Source: Acidimicrobiales bacterium
Lineage (GTDB): Bacteria > Actinomycetota > Acidimicrobiia > Acidimicrobiales > MedAcidi-G1
NCBI GenBank assembly: GCA_028823445.1
Contig: JAPKBH010000013.1
Location: forward strand, 1 to 50,837
Length of the DNA stretch: 50,837 bases
Direction of reading: 5' to 3'
The translations under genes and the position numbers were made by a program. Below are positions 33,588-42,068 of this stretch, in pieces. The number at the start of each line of letters is the position of its first letter. Positions within the stretch are counted from its first letter, which is position 1. The notes beneath the pieces are model-generated. The model was not told the origin of the DNA. It searched no databases and saw only the letters and a list, made by a program, of their open reading frames with translations.

Positions 33588-34408
33588 TGGCTGCTCTACC
33601 AAAGTTTTTTTCCCCTTCGGCTTCTAACACCTACCAGCAGTGCCCTCTTCGTTGGAAGTTTCGCTACGTGGACAAGCTCCCTGACCCCCCGGGAGTCCCT
33701 GCTCTGATCGGCACTTTTGCCCACCGGGTGTTGGAACTACTTTGTGAAGAACCTGCCCCGCAAAGAACGAGTGCTCGAGCAAAAGAACTCGCCCGCCAAG
33801 TATGGCCAGAAATATCTCAGCATAAAGACTTTGAAGCCCTCGCTCTGACCGATCAAGAACAACACGACTTTCGTTGGCGTTCCTGGAAAGCTATTGAAGG
33901 TCTCTGGGATTTAGAAAACCCCAGCGAGGTGGAGGTGCTTTCTACCGAAAAAAAGATGCGCACCGAACTCTCTGGGGTGCCTTTTATGGGCATCATTGAC
34001 CGTCTTGACCAGGCTAAAGATGGAACGGTGGTTACCGATTACAAGTCGGGGAAACCGCCGCGGGTAACGGACCGAGACCATGCCTTGGAACAGATTCTTC
34101 TTTACGCGGCGGCTGTGGAAGCCGAAACTGGCGAACGGCCGGTCCGGGGGCAACTTCTTTACTTAGGGAAAGAAACACTGGAGACCGAGGTCACGGAAGA
34201 TCGTCTTGCCGACTGCACCGGGCAACTTGCTTCCATTTGGTCTTCACTCAACAAAGATTGCGCCGCCGATACTTTTGCGGCCTCGCCGGGGCCGCTTTGT
34301 GGGTGGTGCCCTTATGCCGGCCGGTGCGAAGACGGGGCAAAAGAAATCAAACGGCGTTTAGCGGCGGGCCGTATGCGCCAAGATGCTCCGGCGCTTAAAT
34401 TAATTTAA
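33587..34408 (+). CDS. RecB-family PD-(D/E)xK nuclease with a 4Fe-4S site
   Basis: A 273-residue Cas4/RecB-like nuclease. Nuclease motifs are GTFAHRVLE (His), GIIDRLDQ (Asp) and VTDYKSGKPP (Asp-x-Lys). C19 near the start (QQCPLRWKFRY) and three C-terminal Cys (LCGWCPYAGRC) form the 4Fe-4S site known from AddB and Cas4. It is probably a DNA exonuclease acting in repair. No CRISPR array or other cas gene is in the window. The ATG overlaps the parE TAA (TAATG), coupling it to the topoisomerase operon. Confidence 0.88.
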   Translation: MAALPKFFSPSASNTYQQCPLRWKFRYVDKLPDPPGVPALIGTFAHRVLELLCEEPAPQRTSARAKELARQVWPEISQHKDFEALALTDQEQHDFRWRSWKAIEGLWDLENPSEVEVLSTEKKMRTELSGVPFMGIIDRLDQAKDGTVVTDYKSGKPPRVTDRDHALEQILLYAAAVEAETGERPVRGQLLYLGKETLETEVTEDRLADCTGQLASIWSSLNKDCAADTFAASPGPLCGWCPYAGRCEDGAKEIKRRLAAGRMRQDAPALKLI

Positions 34409-34409
34409 C

Positions 34410-34700
34410 TCAGCGTCGACGCCGCCGAAGAGTAAGCAACAAGACAACCGCTACCACTGCTGCGAACACCCCAATACGGTGAAGTAAATCTGAGCGTTCG
34501 TCGGTCATCTCAACCGGTGGGGTCTCAAAAGGCAAAACCTCACCCTCGCTGGGTATTTCTGTTGGTGCTTCAATAACCGCCTCCGCTTCTTCTAAAGGCG
34601 GCTCGGGCTGGTCCGCCGGCTCAGATAACAAATCGTCTACTGGGCTGTCCTCAGGAGGGCCAGAACGAGGGCGGCGGGATTGTGGGTTGTAACTGCTCAT
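34410..34700 (-). CDS. small protein with C-terminal membrane anchor, parA partner
   Basis: A 96-residue protein, unrecognised. The first 70 residues are acidic, Pro- and Glu-rich and probably disordered. A single membrane helix (IGVFAAVVAVVLLLTL) is close to the C-terminus, followed by a basic RRRRR end, consistent with a tail-anchored topology and a cytoplasmic N-terminus. The start overlaps the upstream parA stop by 4 bp. It might anchor or be positioned by the ParA ATPase; this is inference from coupling only. Confidence 0.65.
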   Translation of the reverse strand: MSSYNPQSRRPRSGPPEDSPVDDLLSEPADQPEPPLEEAEAVIEAPTEIPSEGEVLPFETPPVEMTDERSDLLHRIGVFAAVVAVVLLLTLRRRRR

Positions 34701-35488
34701 AAGGAACCTCCAGAAAGAACATGGTCAAGAAGAACATCAAATTCGCCCGCCGCCTCAGTGGCTCCTGGGCGTTTACCTAAACCGTGGACCGGTAAAGATT
34801 GTGCGGCGGCTTCGGACACGGCGGCTCGCTGATGCACTGGTGGCAAGCAGTGCTCTGGGTAGGCCTCTGCGAGTTGTTCGTGCCAGTACCGGGCGTCTCG
34901 GGTGCGAGCCAGTCGGTTTATGGCAATACCAGCAATCTCTGGTTCAGCGTTGGGTCGGCGGGCTTGGATTCGTTCGATGGTTTGCATCATGCGGCCAACT
35001 CCATCAACGGCCCAAGCGCCGGGCTCTGTTACCAAAAGTACCCGGTCGGCGGCAAACAATGCGTTAATGGTCAATAGGCCAAGCGAAGGCGGACAGTCGA
35101 TAAGCACCAGCGGCCACGATGCTCCACTTCCCTCGGAAAGTGCAATTTGTAACCGGTTTTGGGCGCCTAAAGGGTCGGTAGCCAACTGAGGCTCTCGAGC
35201 CGCTAACGAAGCAGTTGAGGCGGCCACCAATGGGCGGGCCCCGCAGGTCACTGGCCAACCCGTAGTTTCTACCGATGAGCGGATACCTCCCGGCGTTTCA
35301 TCGGCCAACACGGCATCGATGCTTCGGGTGGGCTCAAAGACGCCTAAGCCGGTGGTGGCGTTTCCTTGCGGGTCAAGATCAATGACCAACGTCTCGATGC
35401 CTCGAGCGGCGGCGGCCGAGGCCAAACCCAAAGTGACCGTCGTTTTGCCCACTCCACCTTTTTGATTCACTACAGCCACTGACGTCAT
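34697..35488 (-). CDS. parA: ParA/Soj-family ATPase (orphan)
   Basis: A 263-residue deviant Walker ATPase with the start MTSVAVVNQKGGVGKTT (KGGVGKTT at 10-17), VIDLDPQGNATTGLGV and LIDCPPSLGLLTINAL. ParA proteins dimerise with ATP on DNA and move chromosomes, plasmids or other cargo. No parB or parS is present, so this is an orphan ParA with a different cargo. A TAAGTT box lies 6 nt before the ATG with no ribosome-binding site. The next gene overlaps by 4 bp. Confidence 0.9.
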   Translation of the reverse strand: MTSVAVVNQKGGVGKTTVTLGLASAAAARGIETLVIDLDPQGNATTGLGVFEPTRSIDAVLADETPGGIRSSVETTGWPVTCGARPLVAASTASLAAREPQLATDPLGAQNRLQIALSEGSGASWPLVLIDCPPSLGLLTINALFAADRVLLVTEPGAWAVDGVGRMMQTIERIQARRPNAEPEIAGIAINRLARTRDARYWHEQLAEAYPEHCLPPVHQRAAVSEAAAQSLPVHGLGKRPGATEAAGEFDVLLDHVLSGGSL

Positions 35489-35494
35489 AGCCCC

Positions 35495-35500
35495 AACTTA
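35495..35500 (-). promoter_or_regulatory. -10 box of parA (leaderless)
   Basis: TAAGTT on the minus strand lies 6 nt before the parA ATG. Confidence 0.5.
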
Positions 35501-35604
35501 ACCCATGGCAACACTAAACCCCGGCCTTGCCAAGAAAGCCTTTCTGCCTGCAGATTATTGGGGGTGCCCCGCTTGCCCCCCTCTGGGCATCTACGCTCAA
35601 CCTC

Positions 35605-37179
35605 GTGCGTCGACCTTCTGTATTTTCTTTAGTTTCTCTTATTTTGATCAGTGGGGTTTTGGCCAGTGCTACCGCTTCTGCAGAAACCTACGTTGAAGCC
35701 ATGGCCCGAGAAGAAACAAGCATTGTTGACTACCGAGCGGAGATCGTTGCGCTCCAAGGGGCCATCGCCGTAGCAGAAGACAAACTGGTGGATATCGCCG
35801 ACCAAATAGCCGAAGCCGAAACTCGCCGAACACTAGAAGACGAAAAGCTCGCTCTGCTCCCCATCTATTTAGAGTTAGTAGCCGACGATCTACTTAACCG
35901 TTTTGTGGCTTTGGATCAACCCACTTTGGTACGTCACGAAATGGCCATCGACGCTTACGTTCGCAACGACGAGCACATGAATGCAGTGTTGACTCAGTCC
36001 ACTGAACTCACCGACGAGGCGCTGCAAGGCATTCGCTCTCGTCTGCTTTACGAAGCGATCATCAACGATGCCAACGACCAACTGCTCTCTATTTATGATG
36101 AACTTCTGGCTTTAGGGGTGCAGGTTGATTCGATCTATCTGCGGACCGAACGCAGCCAAGAGCGTTGGAGCCTTGCTCAGAATGATGCGGATCAGGCGTG
36201 GTCAATAATCCCGGGAGTTGACCAGGAAATAGCTACCACTCAAGCCAACATCACCATTGTTGAAGCGTCGATTGCTGCTGCCCAAGCGGAAATAATTCGT
36301 TTAGAAGAACTTCTGGTCACCATGCGATGGACTGCTGTTTTAGGTCAAGATATTGGCCGGCCGGCTTTGGCTATAAAGATTGACAACGTTTTTGCGGCCT
36401 GGCCGCAAACCGGCATCAACCAAGCCGACGTGGTGTACGAAGAAGTCGTAGAGTCTGGCCTAACCCGACTGATTGCTATTTTCCAAACCCAAAACCCCGG
36501 CGCGGTAGGACCCATCCGTTCAGCACGCACCTCAGACCCCATTTTGCTTGAAGGGTTTGACCGGCCCTTGTTTGCCTATTCGGGGGCCAACAACATCACC
36601 TTAGATATCGTCATGGCTTCCGATGTGGACTCGGTTAATTACTACAACTCATCGAGCGCCTATTGGCGTTCAGAAACTCGACGGGCCCCCCACAACCTTT
36701 ATGCCTCAACATCACGGCTCTGGAATTTGCGCCCTGAACGCACCGAAATGCCGCCGCCACCTTTTGATTTCCGTGGCGATGCCGAAGCGTTACCTCTCTC
36801 GGCTGTCCCGGCGTCGGAAGTCTCCGTTGAGTATGGATGGACCAGCGTGGACTATTCATGGACCGGTTCTGGTTGGGCACGACGTCAAAATGGCTCCGCT
36901 CATGTTGACGCTGCAGGAGTCCGCGTGGCCCCCGCCAACGTAATAGTGCAGTTCGTTCGTTACGGAACCAGCCCTGCTGCAGCAACATCACCGGAGGCCA
37001 TAACTACCGGCTCCGGGGTGGCGTGGATATTCACCGATGGGCACTTGATTATCGGTGAATGGGACCGCACCGATCCTGAACTCCCTGCCCTTTACCATGT
37101 CGATGGCGAGACCATCCGCCTGTCACCGGGTCGAACTTGGGTATCGCTGGCCGAGGCAGGAACTGCTTCGTGGAATTAA
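35605..37179 (+). CDS. secreted coiled-coil protein with DUF3048 domain
   Basis: A 524-residue exported protein if started at the GTG at 35605, directly before the signal peptide (RRPSVFSLVSLILISG, cleavage near ASATASA). An in-frame TTG at 35527 would give an unlikely lead. Residues about 30-240 are Ala/Glu/Leu-rich and probably coiled coil. The DUF3048 (YerB) pair follows: RPALAIKIDNVFAAWPQTGI, DVVYEEVVESGLTRLIAIFQ, PGAVGPIRSAR and, at the end, GSAHVDAAGVRVAPANVIVQ. Function unknown; surface or envelope role inferred. Convergent with map with a 4-bp stop overlap. Confidence 0.8.
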   Translation: MRRPSVFSLVSLILISGVLASATASAETYVEAMAREETSIVDYRAEIVALQGAIAVAEDKLVDIADQIAEAETRRTLEDEKLALLPIYLELVADDLLNRFVALDQPTLVRHEMAIDAYVRNDEHMNAVLTQSTELTDEALQGIRSRLLYEAIINDANDQLLSIYDELLALGVQVDSIYLRTERSQERWSLAQNDADQAWSIIPGVDQEIATTQANITIVEASIAAAQAEIIRLEELLVTMRWTAVLGQDIGRPALAIKIDNVFAAWPQTGINQADVVYEEVVESGLTRLIAIFQTQNPGAVGPIRSARTSDPILLEGFDRPLFAYSGANNITLDIVMASDVDSVNYYNSSSAYWRSETRRAPHNLYASTSRLWNLRPERTEMPPPPFDFRGDAEALPLSAVPASEVSVEYGWTSVDYSWTGSGWARRQNGSAHVDAAGVRVAPANVIVQFVRYGTSPAAATSPEAITTGSGVAWIFTDGHLIIGEWDRTDPELPALYHVDGETIRLSPGRTWVSLAEAGTASWN

Positions 37180-38108
37180 CCGGCCACTAAAACGTCGGCG
37201 GGTACCGTTCCGTCGGCGGCTGCAGTGAGAATTTCTATACCTTCTTCGGTCACCAACAGCGTGTGTTCAAACTGTGCTGTGCGGCGGCCGTCACGGGTAA
37301 CGGCTGTCCAATCGTCGTCCCACATGGCGCAAGCAGGGTCTCCCAAGGTGAGCATGGGTTCGATGGTAAAGGTCATCCCGGGCACCAAAATAGTGTCCGG
37401 GTAAGGGGCGTAATAATGTTTGACCTGTAACCCGGAGTGAAACTCGGTGCCGATGCCGTGGCCGATGAACTCTTGGACCACCCCGAGCCCGTTCCGTAAG
37501 GCAAAACGCTCAATGGCCCGCCCAATGGCGTTCACGGGGACACCGGGGCCTGCTGCGGCGATGCCCTCTGCCAGAGCGGTCCGGGTTTGTAAAACAAGTG
37601 CTCGGGAAGCGTCATCAACGTCGCCCACTAAAAGGGTGACCGAGGTGTCGCCATGTACCCCGTTGAGATAGATGGTGACGTCAACGTTTACGATGTCGCC
37701 GTCGGCTAACGGGCGGCTGTCGGGGATGCCGTGACACACCACTTCGTTTACCGAGGTGCAAACCGATTTGGGGTAACCGCGATAGTTCAGCGGACTGGGG
37801 TAGCCCCCTCGGGCCACACTGGCTTGATGAACTAATTCGTCAATGCGGTCGGTGGTCATGCCGGGCACTATCTGCGGGCAGACTTCGAGCAGTACTTCAG
37901 CGGCCGCTTGGCCAGCGAGGCGCATGCGTTCAATCTCTTCTTCGGTGCGCACGTTTGACGAGGTTGACGGGCCAGGGTCGCCGGTAACAGCGTAAGGGGG
38001 CCTGCCTATCTCTGCGGGGACGGTACGCATGGGGCTCAAAAGCCCAGGTCGTACCGGTGGTTCAGAAACAGGAGCGAGCGGGGTGCGCCGACGTTTACGT
38101 TTAGCCAT
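37176..38108 (-). CDS. map: methionine aminopeptidase type I
   Basis: A 310-residue enzyme removing the initiator Met. Metal ligands are visible: Asp in GDIVNVDVTIYLNGVHGDTSVT (two), His in GHGIGTEFHSG, Glu in FTIEPMLTL and Glu in TAQFEHTLLV. The N-terminal extension of about 50 residues contains LLSPMRTVPAEIGRPPYA, as in mycobacterial MapB. The ATG at 38108 has a TAGCCT box 6 nt upstream. Most leaderless mRNAs here would start with fMet, its substrate. Confidence 0.95.
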   Translation of the reverse strand: MAKRKRRRTPLAPVSEPPVRPGLLSPMRTVPAEIGRPPYAVTGDPGPSTSSNVRTEEEIERMRLAGQAAAEVLLEVCPQIVPGMTTDRIDELVHQASVARGGYPSPLNYRGYPKSVCTSVNEVVCHGIPDSRPLADGDIVNVDVTIYLNGVHGDTSVTLLVGDVDDASRALVLQTRTALAEGIAAAGPGVPVNAIGRAIERFALRNGLGVVQEFIGHGIGTEFHSGLQVKHYYAPYPDTILVPGMTFTIEPMLTLGDPACAMWDDDWTAVTRDGRRTAQFEHTLLVTEEGIEILTAAADGTVPADVLVAG

Positions 38109-38114
38109 CTGGGG

Positions 38115-38120
38115 AGGCTA
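38115..38120 (-). promoter_or_regulatory. -10 box of map (leaderless)
   Basis: TAGCCT on the minus strand lies 6 nt before the map ATG. Confidence 0.45.
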
Positions 38121-38193
38121 CCCGCCGCACCCCATAAGACAGCCCGGGCACTACGCTGCATCTCGTCACCTCACTAAAGCAGGATTTTTCACT

Positions 38194-39096
38194 ATGTCTA
38201 CTTCTGGCAGCAAACGAGCCATCATGGCAGCCCTTCTGGCCAACTTGGGCATTTCTGTAGCCAAATTTGCAGGCTTTCTGATTACCCGCTCATCTTCACT
38301 TTTGGCCGAAAGCGTGCACTCGGTGGCGGATTCCACCAACCAAGCTCTGTTGCTTTTTGGGGCACGCCGGGCCGCACGCCCTGCTACCAAAGCCCACCCA
38401 TTTGGTTATGGCAGAGAAAGGTATTTTTGGTCGTTTGTGGTGGCCGTGGTGTTATTTACCGCCGGGGCTGCTTTTGCTATTTACGAGGGGGTAGCGAAAC
38501 TTCGTAACCCTCATGCGCTAGAAAACGTGCAGTGGGCTATTGGTATTTTGTTGCTGGGTTTGTTGTTAGAGAGTTTTTCTTTACGTACTGCGGTGAGAGA
38601 AGCCAACCATGAACGGGGAGGCCAAACATGGTGGAGGTACGTAATCCAAGCCAAAAAACCAGAACTCCCGGTGGTGCTGCTCGAAGACGTGGGAGCGCTA
38701 TTGGGGTTACTTATTGCTTTAAGTGCAGTCGTTTTAAGTGAAGTAACCGGTCAGCCTCGATGGGACGGCGTCGGCACCCTGGTCATTGGTTTGTTGTTAT
38801 TTGCTATCGCTGCCGTGCTGGCTCGTGAAATGCAAAGCCTGCTTATTGGCGAAGCGGTGTCTGAGTCGGATCAACAAGCCATAACCAAAGCAATCACCGA
38901 AACCACTGGAGTTGTTCAGTTGGTTCATTTGCGCACGCAGCACCTGGGGCCCGACGATATTTTGGTTGGGGCAAAAGTTACATTTGCTACCACCCTTGAC
39001 GGGGCAAGCATCGTCGAAACCATTGACCACATCGAGCAACACATTCGTCTGGTGGTGCCCAGCGCCCACCCTATTTACATTGAACCAGTTAGCTAA
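38194..39096 (+). CDS. cation diffusion facilitator family transporter
   Basis: A 300-residue CDF protein started at the ATG at 38194, with AGGA 9 nt upstream; the longer frame overlaps the divergent map gene. It has MAALLANLGISVAKFAGF, LLAESVHSVADSTNQALLLFG and the family hallmark HPFGYGRERYFWSF, then a TM5 segment LLEDVGALLGLLIAL, and a C-terminal cytoplasmic domain ending in SAHPIYIEPV. CDF proteins export Zn, Mn, Fe or Co; the metal is not clear from the sequence. It overlaps convergent VIT1 by 8 bp. Confidence 0.92.
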   Translation: MSTSGSKRAIMAALLANLGISVAKFAGFLITRSSSLLAESVHSVADSTNQALLLFGARRAARPATKAHPFGYGRERYFWSFVVAVVLFTAGAAFAIYEGVAKLRNPHALENVQWAIGILLLGLLLESFSLRTAVREANHERGGQTWWRYVIQAKKPELPVVLLEDVGALLGLLIALSAVVLSEVTGQPRWDGVGTLVIGLLLFAIAAVLAREMQSLLIGEAVSESDQQAITKAITETTGVVQLVHLRTQHLGPDDILVGAKVTFATTLDGASIVETIDHIEQHIRLVVPSAHPIYIEPVS

Positions 39097-39793
39097 CTGC
39101 GGCGCCTAACAAATTGCCGATCAGATAGGTAGCACCGCAGGCACCGCTGGTTACCAAAACTTGACGTAATACGGTGCGCCACATGGAGCGTTCGGTAAGC
39201 CAAGCCAAGAGCCCGCCAACTGCAGCGGATGCTCCTATTCCCAAGCCCACCGAGGCTTCAACGGCCCAAGACCCTGCACCAAAAAGCCAAGGGGCCAACG
39301 GGATAAACGCCCCGACGATAAAGGAGACGAAGCTCGTTAGCGCCGCCCCGATGGGGTCACCCACTTGGGAGGGGTCAACCCCGAGTTCTTCTCGGGCATG
39401 TATTTCTAACGCTACTTCGGGGTCGGACATCAGCTCTCGAGCCATAGTTTCGGCATGCTCTTCGCTAAGCCCTCTTTCCCGGTAGATAGCAGCCAATTCT
39501 GCGATCTCAAATTCTGGGTTTTCGGCCAAGGAAACTCGTTCGATGGCTAATTCGCGTTCTACTAATTCCGCTTGGGCTTTGAGGGAAACGTATTCTCCGG
39601 CGGCCATAGAAATAGCCCCGGCGAGTAGCCCCGATACTCCAGCGACCCGCACCATGGAGGGGTCTGCGCTGGCTCCGGCGATGCCGAGGATAAGGGCCAC
39701 GTTAGAGACCAATCCGTCGCTTACCCCAAACACGGCAGCACGTTCAATGCCGCCTTGTACGTTGCGGTGACGATGGACCATTGATGAACTCAT
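39089..39793 (-). CDS. VIT1/CCC1 family metal transporter
   Basis: A 234-residue membrane protein. ERAAVFGVSDGLVSNVALILGIAGA is the first helix of the VIT family, AGAISMAAGEYVSLKAQ the second, with an acidic cytoplasmic insert (about 75-130) rich in Glu that binds metal in relatives, and two or three C-terminal helices. The family moves Fe2+ or Mn2+. Facing the CDF transporter gene, both may serve metal balance. A TAGATT box lies 6 nt before the ATG. Confidence 0.88.
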   Translation of the reverse strand: MSSSMVHRHRNVQGGIERAAVFGVSDGLVSNVALILGIAGASADPSMVRVAGVSGLLAGAISMAAGEYVSLKAQAELVERELAIERVSLAENPEFEIAELAAIYRERGLSEEHAETMARELMSDPEVALEIHAREELGVDPSQVGDPIGAALTSFVSFIVGAFIPLAPWLFGAGSWAVEASVGLGIGASAAVGGLLAWLTERSMWRTVLRQVLVTSGACGATYLIGNLLGAAVS

Positions 39794-39799
39794 AAGGTA

Positions 39800-39805
39800 A
39801 ATCTA
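39800..39805 (-). promoter_or_regulatory. -10 box of the VIT1-family gene (leaderless)
   Basis: TAGATT on the minus strand lies 6 nt before the ATG, inside the 24-bp gap after the EamA gene. Confidence 0.5.
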
Positions 39806-39817
39806 GCGGAGCGAGCG

Positions 39818-40711
39818 TTACTCAGCGGGCCGTGTGGTCATCCAAGCGCCAACTATTAGCGTGCCGGACCCCACCAGTTGCCAGGTTTGCAGGGTCTCAT
39901 CTAACAGAAAAAGACCCAAGACTATGGCTACCACCGGAACGAGGTAGGTGACGATTGACATGCGAACCGCTCCTACTCGACCGGTCAAGGTGGCCGCCGC
40001 TACAAAAGCAAAACCCGTGCCTCCTACCCCCAAAATAAGGTTGCTGACCACGGCATCTACCGCCCACGTTGAATCCAGCAGGCCAACGATTCCATAGGGA
40101 GTGACCGCCACAACCGCTACCGCCAAGGCACGAGACAACACGGCCAGCGACCCGTACTTTCTTTGCAGGGGCCCAGCGATGTGTACCGCTACCCCGTAAG
40201 ACGAAACAGCTGCCACCACTAAAATAACTCCCAAAGCGGTGGTGGTGTCTCCTGAGGCGGCGGGTAAGCCAATCATGAGAATGCCAAGAATCCCCACCGC
40301 TACGCCGGTTAATTGTTTTCGATGGGTGGGGGTGTTGAACACGGTGGCCCCGACTATTACCGCCATGACCGGCATCGCGCTGTTGAGCATGCCGGTCAGC
40401 GACGAGTTAATCCATTGTTGTGCTATCGGAAACAAAGTGAGCGGGAAAGCCATCCAGGTTACGCCGAGGAGCAACAGTTTTTTGTGGTCTGTGGCTTCTA
40501 CTGGGCGCCGTGAGGCGGGGAACACCATGATGGTGCAAAAGCCAAAGAGCACCCGCAGCCAGGTAATCAGTCCGGGGTGTTCTGCTCTTAGAGCAATATC
40601 GGTGAAATAAAACGAGGAACCCCAAATGCCCGCGGCGGCTAAAAGGAGCAGCCAGTCGAACCCAGCAAATGGTTGATTTTCTGCAGAATCTTTTACCGGA
40701 GCGCTCGCCAT
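39818..40711 (-). CDS. EamA/DMT superfamily transporter
   Basis: A 297-residue protein with about ten hydrophobic segments arranged as two EamA repeats: LAAAGIWGSSFYFTDIALR and PGLITWLRVLFGF in the first, and SSYGVAVHIAGPL ... LVPVVAIVLGLFLLDETLQTWQLVGSGTLIVGAW in the second. Such drug/metabolite transporters export amino acids or other small molecules; the substrate is unknown. A TAGCGT box lies 7 nt before the ATG. Confidence 0.9.
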   Translation of the reverse strand: MASAPVKDSAENQPFAGFDWLLLLAAAGIWGSSFYFTDIALRAEHPGLITWLRVLFGFCTIMVFPASRRPVEATDHKKLLLLGVTWMAFPLTLFPIAQQWINSSLTGMLNSAMPVMAVIVGATVFNTPTHRKQLTGVAVGILGILMIGLPAASGDTTTALGVILVVAAVSSYGVAVHIAGPLQRKYGSLAVLSRALAVAVVAVTPYGIVGLLDSTWAVDAVVSNLILGVGGTGFAFVAAATLTGRVGAVRMSIVTYLVPVVAIVLGLFLLDETLQTWQLVGSGTLIVGAWMTTRPAE

Positions 40712-40718
40712 TGTCCGA

Positions 40719-40724
40719 ACGCTA
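40719..40724 (-). promoter_or_regulatory. -10 box of the EamA gene (leaderless)
   Basis: TAGCGT on the minus strand lies 7 nt before the ATG at 40711. Confidence 0.4.
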
Positions 40725-40769
40725 TCTACTCGATAACTTACTCAGGCTATTTATCTGGCATACTAAGTG

Positions 40770-42068
40770 ATGAAAAAAATTACTTACCCATCTATCTTTT
40801 TAGCCTTTGCCTTAGTGGCGGGTGCGTGTGGGAATACAGAAGTTTCCGTCGCCCCTACGACCACTGCCGCTCCAACCACTACGACCACTGCCGCTCCAAC
40901 CACTACGACCGTCGCCCCTACGACCACTGCCGCTCCAACCACTACGACCGTCGCCCCTACGACTACTGCCGCTACTCGCAGTGTTCAAATTCAGGCTTCT
41001 GACGATGAGGCAGTTTTGGGCGCCATCTTGGCATCTGAAGAAATCAATTTTGGGTCAGATGACACCCTCGCATGGAACATCACTTACCGTTCGCAGTCAG
41101 TGACCGGTGAACCTATTGAGGTTACTGGGACTATTTTAGCCTCTGCCGAAACTGCCGATGGACCTCGCCCGGTGCTGTCCATTGCTCACGGGACCACTGG
41201 CATGGCCGATCAGTGCGCTCCTTCGCTTTCTTTTGATAATCCTGACCCCGACTGGTCTTATTTTGAAAGACTCAACCCGCTCTTAGCCAAAGGGTGGATA
41301 CTGGTAGCCACCGACTACGAAGGGATGGGCGGGCCGGGGCTACACCCTTACATTGTGGGAGAAAGCGAAGCGCGGGGTGTTTTTGACATTGTGCGTGCGG
41401 CGCAAACTATTCCAGAACTCAACGCCACCGGCCCGTTGGTGGTATGGGGCCACTCGCAAGGTGGCCATGCCGCTATGCACGTGGCAGAACGGTGGCAAGA
41501 GATTGCCCCCGAACTTGACTTGGTGGGGGTGGCCGCTGGTGCTCCTCCCAGTCAAATGCCCCTCTTAAGTGACTTCCTTATTGGCAGCGATTTTCAAGGT
41601 TACCTGGTCATGGTGGCCGCTGCCTTCGGAGCTGCTTACGCAGAGCTTGATCTTTCAGAAGTAATAAGTCCTGATTACTTTGGCCTTCTTGAAGAACTTG
41701 AATTGGGCTGTACGGGCCATATTTTTGAAACCTTTAACTCAATCGCTTACGAAGATTTAGTTTCCGTGGACGACATTTTTGCCATCCCTGAGTGGAACGC
41801 TCGACTTACCGAAAACGACACCAATCAACTCCCCAACCAAACCCCAGTCCTTATCTTGCACGGCGATGCCGACGAACAGATCCCAGTTATTAGCAGCGAG
41901 TGGCTCCTTGACCAGCTCTGCGCTCTTGATGGTCACCAAGCTTTAGAACGACGGGTTTACCCAGGGTTTGGGCATTCCGCTGCGGTGGGCGCTTACTGGT
42001 CAGAACTGATTGAATGGCTTGACCAGCGCATTGCTGGCCAGCCGGCTACTGACCAGTGCCCGGCTTAG
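40770..42068 (+). CDS. lipoprotein alpha/beta hydrolase (secretory lipase-like)
   Basis: A 432-residue lipoprotein (start ATG 40770, or GTG 40767). The signal ends in a lipobox (VAGAC), followed by a (A/V)APTTT repeat linker (about 30-70). The hydrolase domain has VLSIAHGTTGMADQCAPS, the nucleophile GHSQGGHAAMHVA, a likely Asp in LHGDADEQIPV and His in GFGHSAAV, giving a Ser-Asp-His triad. It resembles secreted triacylglycerol lipases of the LIP family. It probably acts on the outer cell surface. Its stop overlaps that of the aquaporin gene by 4 bp. Confidence 0.85.
   Translation: MKKITYPSIFLAFALVAGACGNTEVSVAPTTTAAPTTTTTAAPTTTTVAPTTTAAPTTTTVAPTTTAATRSVQIQASDDEAVLGAILASEEINFGSDDTLAWNITYRSQSVTGEPIEVTGTILASAETADGPRPVLSIAHGTTGMADQCAPSLSFDNPDPDWSYFERLNPLLAKGWILVATDYEGMGGPGLHPYIVGESEARGVFDIVRAAQTIPELNATGPLVVWGHSQGGHAAMHVAERWQEIAPELDLVGVAAGAPPSQMPLLSDFLIGSDFQGYLVMVAAAFGAAYAELDLSEVISPDYFGLLEELELGCTGHIFETFNSIAYEDLVSVDDIFAIPEWNARLTENDTNQLPNQTPVLILHGDADEQIPVISSEWLLDQLCALDGHQALERRVYPGFGHSAAVGAYWSELIEWLDQRIAGQPATDQCPA
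40855..40980 (+). repeat. tandem repeat coding for a (APTTT) linker
   Basis: Units of about 15-21 bp built from CCTACGACCACTGCCGCT and close variants recur about seven times and code for the Ala/Pro/Thr linker of the lipase-like lipoprotein. It is in frame and coding, not a CRISPR array. Confidence 0.85.

Noticed and set aside
33587-34408. RecB-like nuclease as a CRISPR Cas4
   Set aside because: No other cas gene or array in the window, and the gene is coupled to parE.
40855-40980. Direct repeats as a CRISPR array
   Set aside because: Units are in-frame and encode a Thr/Pro linker, with no unique spacers and no cas genes nearby; the same holds for 9609-9670 and 48496-48640.
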